Assembly: GCA_016190545.1 (NCBI GenBank) | Contig: JACPQI010000109.1 | Span: 1 to 15,821 of the forward strand | Direction: 5' to 3' | Length of the DNA stretch: 15,821 bases | From: Chloroflexota bacterium | GTDB lineage: Bacteria; Chloroflexota; Dehalococcoidia; SHYB01; JACPQI01 | Shown here: positions 6,811-12,665 of the stretch, piece after piece | Numbering within the stretch: position 1 is the first letter of the stretch | Layout: each line of letters begins with the position of its first letter | The notes under the pieces: model-generated | What the model saw: only the letters and a program-made list of their open reading frames with translations | The model's database searches: none | Told to the model about the DNA's origin: nothing | Made by a program: the position numbers and the translations under genes

Positions 6811-6855
6811 TTTCCCTTATAAATACCATGCGGTTTGAGTGATGATAGTAGCAGG

Positions 6856-6893
6856 GGCGGCTGAACAGCGCCTGAATAAGAACAGGCGCCGCC
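6856..6893. repeat. GC-rich hairpin in the yedE/VOC divergent region
   Basis: GCGCCTG (6868-6874) pairs with CAGGCGC (6883-6889) over an 8-nt AATAAGAA loop. An outer GGCG (6856-6859) pairs with CGCC (6890-6893), leaving an 8-nt bulge on one side. AAAAAT follows on the plus strand, not a T tract, so it is not a plus-strand terminator. It lies between two divergent transcription units and could be an operator or a small RNA element. Beyond this and the listed promoter and leader I see nothing coding in 6608-7005. Confidence 0.35.
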
Positions 6894-6948
6894 TGAAAAA
6901 TCGCTGAAAACTCAGCCCCAGTTCTCCTGGCGCGCCACCTCAACGCTA

Positions 6949-6977
6949 TTGGCTGTGGCGTGATGACCCGCTATACT
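6949..6977 (+). promoter_or_regulatory. Sigma70 promoter for the VOC-VOC-phhB cluster
   Basis: TTGGCT (-35, 6949-6954), a 17-bp spacer and TATACT (-10, 6972-6977). The expected start near 6984 gives a leader of about 22 nt with an AGGGG ribosome site before the ATG at 7006. Confidence 0.7.
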
Positions 6978-7005
6978 GAGGGGCACATCATTGCAGGGGT
7001 CACGC

Positions 7006-7428
7006 ATGATCACCGACTACAACCACGTCAGCTTTACAGTCAGCAACCTGGACCGCTCCATCGACTTCTACACCAAAGCCTTTGGGTTCAAGTTCCTTCA
7101 ACGGTTCGATAGCATAGGAAGCAAGGTGGCGGGCTATCCCAACCTGCACTCCAAGGTCGCGTTCCTCCAACTCGGCGGTCTCAACCTGGAGCTTATCGAG
7201 TATGTGAACCCCAAGGGAGAGCACCGGCCCGTCCTGGAGACCAAAGACGTGGGCACGGCCCATTTCGCATTGACCTGCGACGATGTGCATGTGGAGTATG
7301 AGCGGCTCAAGAAAATGGGTGTGCGGTTCAAGAGCGAGCCGCAGGTGAGCAAGCGCTTTGGGACAATGAGTGTCTACGGCTTGGACCCGGACGGCATTAC
7401 CTTTGAGCTGCGCAGCGCCCCGTGGTGA
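7006..7428 (+). CDS. VOC-superfamily (glyoxalase/dioxygenase fold) protein, copy 1
   Basis: A 140-aa protein with two beta-alpha-beta-beta-beta modules of the vicinal oxygen chelate fold. Expected metal ligands are visible: His7 (NHVSFTVSNLDRSIDFY), Glu62 (NLELIEY), His86 (GTAHFALTCDD) and Glu134 (DPDGITFELR). The enzyme family includes glyoxalase I, methylmalonyl-CoA epimerase and extradiol dioxygenases, and the substrate cannot be read from the sequence. The ATG at 7006 is chosen over an in-frame TTG at 6991 because AGGGG lies at the right distance. It is followed by a closely related second copy, so this is a tandem duplication. The stop is TGA. Confidence 0.85.
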   Translation: MITDYNHVSFTVSNLDRSIDFYTKAFGFKFLQRFDSIGSKVAGYPNLHSKVAFLQLGGLNLELIEYVNPKGEHRPVLETKDVGTAHFALTCDDVHVEYERLKKMGVRFKSEPQVSKRFGTMSVYGLDPDGITFELRSAPW

Positions 7429-7432
7429 GCAA

Positions 7433-7457
7433 AAGGGCGGGTAGGAAATCCGCCCTT
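7433..7457 (+). repeat. Intercistronic hairpin between the two VOC genes
   Basis: AAGGGCGG (7433-7440) pairs perfectly with CCGCCCTT (7450-7457) across a 9-nt loop, 5 nt after the first VOC stop. ATATAG follows rather than a T tract, so it is a weak terminator at best. It may protect the upstream mRNA or lower downstream expression. Confidence 0.55.
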
Positions 7458-7478
7458 ATATAGAGATAGGAGAGAGGC

Positions 7479-7898
7479 ATGATTTACGATTTCAACCACG
7501 CCAGCATCACGGTCAGTAACCTGGAACGTTCCATCCAGTTCTATTGCGAGAACTTCGGAATGGAGTTGCGGCGCAAAACGGAAGGCGGAGGCATCGCCCA
7601 GGTCATTACCGGCTATCCGGGCGCTCACCTCAAAATCGCCTTCCTCAAGCTCAAGGAGAACTACGTGGAGCTCATCGAGTACGTGCATCCGGAGAGCAAG
7701 CGCCCGGAGGTCATCGAGACCAAGGATGTGGGAGGCTGCCACCTGTCCTTCGCTTCAGACAACATCTACCAGGACTACGAAACGATGAAAGCCAAGGGCA
7801 TCCGTTTCAAGAGCCCGCCCACCGTCACCAGCCGCGGCAAGGCCTCCTGCTATGGCCTGGACCCGGACGGCATCACCTTCGAGCTACAGGAGCGCTAG
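7479..7898 (+). CDS. VOC-superfamily protein, copy 2 (paralogue of copy 1)
   Basis: A 139-aa paralogue of the upstream gene sharing the blocks NHxSxTVSNLxRSIxFY, LIEYVxP, ETKDVG and YGLDPDGITFEL. The same four metal ligands are present (His7, Glu64, His88, Glu135). Differences are concentrated in the middle loop (RRKTEGGGIAQVITGYPGAH against a shorter one in copy 1), suggesting that the two copies act on different or related substrates. An excellent GGAGAGAGG ribosome site precedes the ATG at 7479. It lies 50 nt after copy 1 and 11 nt before the dehydratase gene. Confidence 0.85.
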   Translation: MIYDFNHASITVSNLERSIQFYCENFGMELRRKTEGGGIAQVITGYPGAHLKIAFLKLKENYVELIEYVHPESKRPEVIETKDVGGCHLSFASDNIYQDYETMKAKGIRFKSPPTVTSRGKASCYGLDPDGITFELQER

Positions 7899-7909
7899 GG
7901 GCGCAGACC

Positions 7910-8230
7910 GTGAAGCACGCGCCTCTCCTCTCCGAGAGCGACATCGAAGAACGGCTCCGCAGGCTCACTGGCTGGTCACTGCTCGGCAAAGAGATCACCA
8001 AGCAGTATGCCTTCAAGAGCTTCGTCCGGGCCATGCTCTTCGTCAACCACGTCGCCTGGCTGGCCGAGCAAGCGGACCACCACCCGGATATCGCCATCGC
8101 CTACAACAAGGTCAAGTTGGTCCTCGCTACCCATAGCGAGGGCGGCCTCACGGACAAGGACTTCGCCCTGGCCGCACGCATCGACAAGTCGCTCCCCCTG
8201 AGGACTCCCGGACCCGGGCAAGCCTCATGA
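7910..8230 (+). CDS. phhB: Pterin-4a-carbinolamine dehydratase
   Basis: A 106-aa protein from a GTG start (7910) with the family core: LLSESDIEERLRRLTGWSL, FVRAMLFVNHVAWLAEQADHHPDIAIAYNKVKLVLATHSEGGLTDKDFALAARID. The catalytic HHPDI (His57, His58) and His75 are present. It dehydrates 4a-hydroxytetrahydropterin to quinonoid dihydropterin, and in many bacteria without a pterin hydroxylase it serves another pterin or cofactor role. No aromatic amino acid hydroxylase is in the window. It probably shares the VOC transcript, being 11 nt after copy 2. The stop is TGA, immediately before a tRNA remnant. Confidence 0.92.
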   Translation: MKHAPLLSESDIEERLRRLTGWSLLGKEITKQYAFKSFVRAMLFVNHVAWLAEQADHHPDIAIAYNKVKLVLATHSEGGLTDKDFALAARIDKSLPLRTPGPGQAS

Positions 8231-8235
8231 ACAGC

Positions 8236-8262
8236 GCGGTTCGAGTCCCGCTCGGCCCACCA
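8236..8262 (+). repeat. tRNA 3'-end remnant, possible integration scar (att-like)
   Basis: The segment reads as a T arm (GCGG, TTCGAGT, CCCGC), a 3' acceptor strand TCGGCCC, discriminator A and CCA. The T stem has lost one G on its 5' side, and no matching GGGCCGA-type 5' half lies upstream, where phhB is coding. It is therefore a 3' fragment and not a working tRNA. Such fragments typically mark the far end of an element integrated into a tRNA gene. No integrase is in the window. Confidence 0.65.
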
Positions 8263-8317
8263 AACGCTCCAGACGCTTCGTAGTGCGCGTGTCCTTCCGC
8301 TCTTCCTCACCTTTTCC

Positions 8318-8346
8318 TTGCCCGCGGCCAGGTTCCAGGCGATAAT
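8318..8346 (+). promoter_or_regulatory. Promoter for the hpnA-LLM operon
   Basis: TTGCCC (-35, 8318-8323), a 17-bp spacer and GATAAT (-10, 8341-8346). The expected start is near 8353, followed by a strong AGGAGGG ribosome site (8368-8374) before the GTG at 8378. Confidence 0.55.
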
Positions 8347-8377
8347 CCATCACCAGGGAATAGCATGAGGAGGGCAG

Positions 8378-9373
8378 GTGCGTGCCTTTGTGACGGGGGC
8401 GACGGGCTTTGTGGGCGCCAACGTGGCGCGCGCCCTGCTGCGCCGTGGGCATCAGGTGCGGGCGCTGGTGCGGCCCGGTAGCGATACGAGAGCGCTGGAT
8501 GGCTTGCCCATCGAGCGGTGGCCTGGTAGCCTGAGTGACCGCGATGTCTTATGCGACGGCATGCGTGGCTGCGATACCGTCTTCCATGTGGCGGCCCTCT
8601 ATGAACTGTGGGGCGCTCAGTCCCGTCAGGTCTACGAGATCAACGTCAACGGCACGCTCCGGGTCATGGAGGCGGCTCTGGAGGCCGGCATCGGGCGCAT
8701 CGTCCACACCAGCTCCGTCGCCGCAATCGCGCGGCCCAGCGAGCCGAGCGAACTGGCCGACGAGACTTATGAGTGGAAGCGGCTGCGCGACCTCCCCGGC
8801 CACTATGAACGATCCAAGTTGTTGGCGGAGCGCGAGGTGTCGCGGCTGGTGAAGGAATGCGGCCTGCCGGCGGTCATCGTCAACCCCACCGCTCCTATCG
8901 GCGCCTTTGACCTGCGGCCCACCCCCACCGGCCGGATGATCGTGGGCCTGTTGACGGGCAAGGTCTGGGGCTATCTGGATGGCGGCATCAACATCGTAGA
9001 TGTGGAGGACGTAGCAGAGGGGCACGTGCTGGCCGCCGAGAAAGGCCGGGTTGGAGAACGCTACATCCTCGGTAATCGAAACATGACCTTCGAGGAGGTG
9101 TTCGGACTGGTCTGCAGTATGGGTGACAAGTCGCCGCCCGTTTTCAAAGCCCCCTACGGCCTGGCCCTGCTCACCGCCTACGTGGAGGAAGGCTTCCTTG
9201 GCAGCCTCCTGGCCCGCCGTCCTACCGCCACCATCGCCGGCGTCAAGCTGGCGAAGCAACGCATGTGGTTTGATTCCTCGAAGGCCGTCCGCGAGCTTGG
9301 CCTGCCCCAGTCCTCGGTTGATGAGACAATCCGCAAGGCGATCCTCTGGTTCCGCTTCAGGGGGCTGCTATGA
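8378..9373 (+). CDS. hpnA: NAD-dependent sugar epimerase/dehydratase, HpnA-like
   Basis: A 331-aa extended short-chain dehydrogenase. It has the GATGFVGANVARALL nucleotide-binding loop (GxxGxxG, about residues 7-13), then DTVFHVAALYELWG, SSVAAIARP with the catalytic Ser region, and YERSKLLAE (the YxxxK catalytic pair). The later blocks INIVDVEDVAEGHVLAAEKGRVGERYILGNRNMTFEEV are characteristic of the hopanoid-associated epimerase HpnA. The start is GTG with AGGAGGG just upstream; an ATG at 8365 is out of frame. HpnA is thought to act on sugar nucleotides for hopanoid head groups. It overlaps the following LLM gene by 4 nt. A related dihydroflavonol-reductase-like enzyme is the alternative. Confidence 0.8.
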   Translation: MRAFVTGATGFVGANVARALLRRGHQVRALVRPGSDTRALDGLPIERWPGSLSDRDVLCDGMRGCDTVFHVAALYELWGAQSRQVYEINVNGTLRVMEAALEAGIGRIVHTSSVAAIARPSEPSELADETYEWKRLRDLPGHYERSKLLAEREVSRLVKECGLPAVIVNPTAPIGAFDLRPTPTGRMIVGLLTGKVWGYLDGGINIVDVEDVAEGHVLAAEKGRVGERYILGNRNMTFEEVFGLVCSMGDKSPPVFKAPYGLALLTAYVEEGFLGSLLARRPTATIAGVKLAKQRMWFDSSKAVRELGLPQSSVDETIRKAILWFRFRGLL

Positions 9374-10284
9374 CACAGGGCTTGAAATTCGGCCTCAACC
9401 TGCCCATCCGCCGCATCCAGGAAGGCCGGGAAGGCCCCGCCTCTGACGTGATACTCGCCCTCGTGCGCCGCGCCGAGGAGCTGGGCTACGACGCCGTCGC
9501 CACCGGCGACCACATCGTGACGCCGGACCACTGGCTCTCCACTGCCGGCGAGGCCTGGTACGACCCCTTCGCCCTCCTGGGCTTCATCACCGCCGTCACC
9601 CATCGGCTTCGTCTTCTCACGGACGTGGTCGCACTGCCCTACCGCAATCCGTTCACCATCGCCAAGGCCGTCGCCAGCCTGGATCAACTCTCTCGCGGGC
9701 GGGTCATCTTCGGCGCCGGCTCGGGTTTCCTGGAGGCGGAGTTCTCCGCCCTCGGCATTCCGTTCCAAGAGCGGGGGCCCCGCACAGATGAATACCTGCG
9801 TATCATCAAGGAGCTGTGGACGAAGGAGGCCCCTTCCTTCCAGGGCCGCTATTACAGCTTCTCCGGCGTCAGGCTCTCGCCGCGCCCGCTCCAGAAACCG
9901 CACCCGCCTATCTGGATCGGCGGCAGCAGCCGCCGGGCGGTGCAGCGGGCCGTGGAGATGGGCGATGGCTGGGCGCCCTTCTCCGCCACGCCCCAGGAGG
10001 TGCGGGAGGCCCTCGCCTACGCTGACGGCCTCATGCGGGGGTGGCGCATCCACACGCGGCTGGACGTCGCGGTCCACCTGACGCAGGTCGAACTGCGATC
10101 CAAACGGCGCGACCGGGGCGGCCGCGCGCTCACCGGCGTCGCCGACCAGATTGGGGAGGACATCGCGGCCTACAAAGAGGCGGGCGCCACCTATGCTATC
10201 GTGGGGTTTGGAGGCCGCACTCTCCACGAGTTCCGGGAACACATGGAGGCCTTCGCCGCCCAGGTCATGCCGGCTTTCTTGTAG
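9370..10284 (+). CDS. LLM-class (luciferase-like, probably F420- or FMN-dependent) oxidoreductase
   Basis: A 304-aa TIM-barrel protein of the luciferase-like monooxygenase family. FGLNLPIR starts the first strand, RRAEELGYDAVATGDHIVTP (about residues 33-52) carries the usual Asp-His, RLRLLTDVVALPYRNPFTIAKAVASLDQLSRGRVIFGAGSGFLEAEFSALG (about 78-128) is the conserved barrel core, and PHPPIWIGGSSRRAVQRAVEMGDGWAP (about 179-205) is the cofactor-phosphate region. Families with this TxxLSRGR and PIWIGG pattern commonly use F420. The ATG overlaps the hpnA stop (ATGA), so the two are coupled. It ends 10 bp from the convergent transporter gene, with no clear terminator between them. Confidence 0.85.
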   Translation: MTQGLKFGLNLPIRRIQEGREGPASDVILALVRRAEELGYDAVATGDHIVTPDHWLSTAGEAWYDPFALLGFITAVTHRLRLLTDVVALPYRNPFTIAKAVASLDQLSRGRVIFGAGSGFLEAEFSALGIPFQERGPRTDEYLRIIKELWTKEAPSFQGRYYSFSGVRLSPRPLQKPHPPIWIGGSSRRAVQRAVEMGDGWAPFSATPQEVREALAYADGLMRGWRIHTRLDVAVHLTQVELRSKRRDRGGRALTGVADQIGEDIAAYKEAGATYAIVGFGGRTLHEFREHMEAFAAQVMPAFL

Positions 10285-10294
10285 GTGGGCCGTG

Positions 10295-11584
10295 TCAGGC
10301 CAGGCGTTGCGCCGCTCGGAGCGTGCTGCCGAGGCGCCGCGCGGCGGGGTGAGGGACCACGGCGCTCGCCGCCCGTAGTCCCCACCACACAGCAAGCCCT
10401 GCGCCAAGGCCCCAGGCAAGATTGCTTCCCGGTAACACGCTGACTACGGCAACTAGCATGGCGAGCGCCAGGTGCACTCTATTGGCTACGTTCGTGCCCA
10501 GAATCAGGTGCTGCCAGCCCACGTAGAGGAGCAAGGCCCCGAACATGGCGTAGGGGATGAAAGTCCTGATGGGGAGGGCGCTCTTGCCGAAGAGTAAAGC
10601 CACAGTGATAAGCACGGCCCCCATGAAGAGGGTAGCCGCAGGCGTCCGGGCGCCCAGCTTATAGTGGGCGGTGAGCCCACCGCTGCCGTGGCATATGGGC
10701 AGGCCGCCAAGAAGACCCGCCCACAGGTTGCCCAACGCGATGCTCAAGGAGATGCGTCGGGGGGTGACGCGGGCCGCCTGGGGCCCGAAGTACACGGTGG
10801 CGGCGTCCACCGTGGCAAACACCGAGTTGGTGAGGGTGAGAGCGATTTGGGGGATCACCAAGAGCGTCAGCGCTGTGCTGAAATCGCCTGCTGAAGGGAA
10901 TGCCGGATTGATGGCGAGAGGGCCGAGGGCCGCGCCTTCGAAGGACTTCCATCCGCCCAGGCTGAGGCCCACGGCAGCGCCCACCGCCAGGACGAGGACG
11001 GTGGCGGGGAGCCGCTTCCAGCGCAGGGCAAGGAGCAACAGGGCGATGCCGAGCAGGCCAATCAGCAGTCCCAAGGGAAGCGATACGCCCGCCACCTCCA
11101 CAAGGCGTCGATCACCACCGATGAAGAAGGGCCGTGACCACAGGATGAGAACGCCGGTCTTGAGCAAGAGAAACCCCAGGCCCATCTGCACGCCACGGAT
11201 GAGGGGCGCAGGAATAGCGACGGCGAAGAGGTTGATGAGGCCGGTCGTGGCGAGGAACCCCAACGTCGCCGACATGAGCAGGGCGCCGGCGGCGATGACC
11301 GCTGGCGCCAGGTGCTGGGCGACGGCGATGACGGCGAGGGCTTTGAGCGGCTGCACCGGCATGGGAATCCTGAAGTAAAGCCCGGCCAAGATGTAGGCGA
11401 TGCCCACGCCCAGCAGCGTGGTGGTGGGGTTGAGCCCGTTGATGGCGATGAGAGCGACTTCCAGCGGAACCAGGACGGACAGATCAGCCAGGCCACCGCT
11501 GATCTCAGAGCGGCTGAGGCGCCATGAGTGCGGCTCGGGCTCGCTTCCCAGCCCTGCGTTGGCCCTATTCGCAGCGTGTCGCAT
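10295..11584 (-). CDS. MOT1-family molybdate/sulfate transporter
   Basis: A 429-aa membrane protein with about 10-12 hydrophobic segments. The motif GGLPICHGSGGLTAHYKLGART (about residues 292-313) is the MOT1 hallmark (PxCHGxGGLxxxYxxGART), and the N-terminal block SGGLADLSVLVPLEVALIAINGLNPTTTLLGVGIAYILAGLYFRIPMPVQPLKALAVIA is the first MOT1 repeat. Members take up molybdate or sulfate-like oxyanions across the inner membrane. The gene is monocistronic here. The start ATG is at 11584, and a short N-terminal tail precedes the first membrane segment. A possible extended -10 (TGCTATGAT, -10 at 11661-11656) lies upstream on the minus strand. Confidence 0.88.
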   Translation of the reverse strand: MRHAANRANAGLGSEPEPHSWRLSRSEISGGLADLSVLVPLEVALIAINGLNPTTTLLGVGIAYILAGLYFRIPMPVQPLKALAVIAVAQHLAPAVIAAGALLMSATLGFLATTGLINLFAVAIPAPLIRGVQMGLGFLLLKTGVLILWSRPFFIGGDRRLVEVAGVSLPLGLLIGLLGIALLLLALRWKRLPATVLVLAVGAAVGLSLGGWKSFEGAALGPLAINPAFPSAGDFSTALTLLVIPQIALTLTNSVFATVDAATVYFGPQAARVTPRRISLSIALGNLWAGLLGGLPICHGSGGLTAHYKLGARTPAATLFMGAVLITVALLFGKSALPIRTFIPYAMFGALLLYVGWQHLILGTNVANRVHLALAMLVAVVSVLPGSNLAWGLGAGLAVWWGLRAASAVVPHPAARRLGSTLRAAQRLA

Positions 11585-11742
11585 TCCCTGTGTCTTCTAC
11601 TTTCGTACCCAGGTCTTCCAGGTCGCCAGCGCCGCTCTGAGGTTTATGCGACCTCATCATAGCACGCTTTATCTGCACGACGTCCTTCTCGGCTGCCGTG
11701 CGCAAAATTCTGAAAAACTTCCCTGTGTCACTATAGATATTT

Positions 11743-11771
11743 GTTGAACTTTGTTTAATAATTAGTTCAAC
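11743..11771. promoter_or_regulatory. Inverted repeat, possible operator before the alpha/beta hydrolase
   Basis: A perfect 8-bp inverted repeat, GTTGAACT (11743-11750) and AGTTCAAC (11764-11771), is separated by a 13-bp spacer of only A, T and one G. It lies 38 bp before the hydrolase ATG in an unusually AT-rich stretch, with TATAGA at about 11732-11737 as a possible -10 just upstream. The layout fits a dimeric repressor site. Confidence 0.5.
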
Positions 11772-11809
11772 TCGCCCGTCCAGGCGTGACCAGCAGAGGA
11801 GGGTGTAGC

Positions 11810-12592
11810 ATGCCCAAGGCCACCATCAATGGCATCGAGCTCTACTACGAGGTGCATGGCAGTGGGCCTACCGTGGTGTTCTGTCATGGGGCCAGCGGGA
11901 GTCATCTGAGCTGGTGGCAGCAAGTGCCTGACTTCTCTAAGTACTATCGCTGTATCACCTACGACCAGCGTGGCTTCGGCCAGTCCCTCGACGCCCGGAA
12001 CGGCTCCGGCGCCAAGGCCCTCGTCGATGACCTGGACGGCCTGCTTCTCCACCTCAACATCCGCGAGATCCACCTGGTGTGTCAGGACCTGGGCGGTTAT
12101 ACGGGCATGGGTTTTGCGCTCAAATATCCGAGCCGGGTGAAGAGCCTCACGCTCTCCGGGAGCCACGGCTGGATCATCGATCAGGACACGATTGCCAAGG
12201 CCTTGCGCGCTCGCAACAACCACAAGAACCGGGAAGGCGACCTGATGAGCCTTTCCGTGTCCAGCCGGCTCCAGCGGGAGCGTCCTGCCGTCGCGTTCCT
12301 CTTCAAGCAAATCGCGGGCCTCAACCCCACCCTGTCACGGGACTACTTCCAGCGCATTCCGGCCTCGCCGCCGCCTCGCGTGCTCCTCAGCAAGCTCATC
12401 TTCCCCACACTCTTCGTGGTGGGCGAAGAAGATGAAATGACCCCGCCCGAAATCGTTGAGGCGGCGCACCGTCAGCTCCTCAATTCCATGGTGTACCGAG
12501 TGCCGGGCAGCGGCCATTCGTCCTACTTCGAGCGGCCTGAGCTGTTCAACCCGCGCGTCCTCAGCTTCGTCGACCAGCCGGTGCGGATCTAG
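11810..12592 (+). CDS. Alpha/beta hydrolase with an Asp nucleophile (epoxide hydrolase/dehalogenase type)
   Basis: A 260-aa alpha/beta-hydrolase. VVFCHGASGS carries the oxyanion-hole HG (residues 26-27), and ITYDQRGFGQS is the conserved DxRGxGxS strand (50-59). The nucleophile elbow reads VCQDLGGYTG, so the nucleophile is Asp93 instead of Ser, as in epoxide hydrolases and haloalkane or fluoroacetate dehalogenases. The acid is probably Asp208 (VVGEEDEMTPP) and the base His236 (GSGHSSYF). The ATG at 11810 is chosen because a GAGGAGGG ribosome site sits just before it. It is cytosolic, with no signal peptide. The substrate is unknown. An inverted repeat upstream suggests it is regulated on its own. 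Confidence 0.85.
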   Translation: MPKATINGIELYYEVHGSGPTVVFCHGASGSHLSWWQQVPDFSKYYRCITYDQRGFGQSLDARNGSGAKALVDDLDGLLLHLNIREIHLVCQDLGGYTGMGFALKYPSRVKSLTLSGSHGWIIDQDTIAKALRARNNHKNREGDLMSLSVSSRLQRERPAVAFLFKQIAGLNPTLSRDYFQRIPASPPPRVLLSKLIFPTLFVVGEEDEMTPPEIVEAAHRQLLNSMVYRVPGSGHSSYFERPELFNPRVLSFVDQPVRI

Positions 12593-12665
12593 GCCTTCAC
12601 CCAGCCAGCGTAGCCCTTTCGACGGGACGTGTCGCGCCGTTGACTGCGGCTGATGCGACGAACAC

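Larger units (their letters stand above)
6608..6820 (-). promoter_or_regulatory. Structured leader/attenuator of the yedE operon (possible riboswitch)
   Basis: About 210 nt of minus-strand leader lie before yedE and end in an intrinsic terminator. An upstream segment CGAGGGG (6736-6730) is complementary to the 5' arm of that terminator (CCCCTCGA, 6652-6645), so it can act as an antiterminator. Other possible hairpins are GAGCG/CGCTC with a GCC triloop just after it, and CAAGC/GCTTG nearer the terminator. I recognise no known riboswitch class, and no T-box, SRP, tmRNA or tRNA-Sec signature. The promoter is unclear; TATAAG near 6822-6817 is a weak -10 candidate. Confidence 0.45.

Noticed and set aside
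6856..6900. Plus-strand terminator at the GC-rich hairpin
   Set aside because: An A tract and not a T tract follows the stem, and no plus-strand gene ends there.
6608..6990. A tRNA-Sec (selC), SRP RNA, tmRNA or 6S RNA gene in the yedE/VOC intergenic region
   Set aside because: I found hairpins but no TCA anticodon arm, T loop with CCA end, or conserved SRP/tmRNA sequence on either strand.
8101..8310. Minus-strand ORF containing WAERDSNR across the tRNA remnant
   Set aside because: This is the familiar spurious translation of antisense tRNA sequence and overlaps the well-supported phhB.
9178..10419. Long minus-strand ORF of 413 aa opposite the LLM oxidoreductase
   Set aside because: It is antisense to a strongly supported gene and has low-complexity shadow composition.
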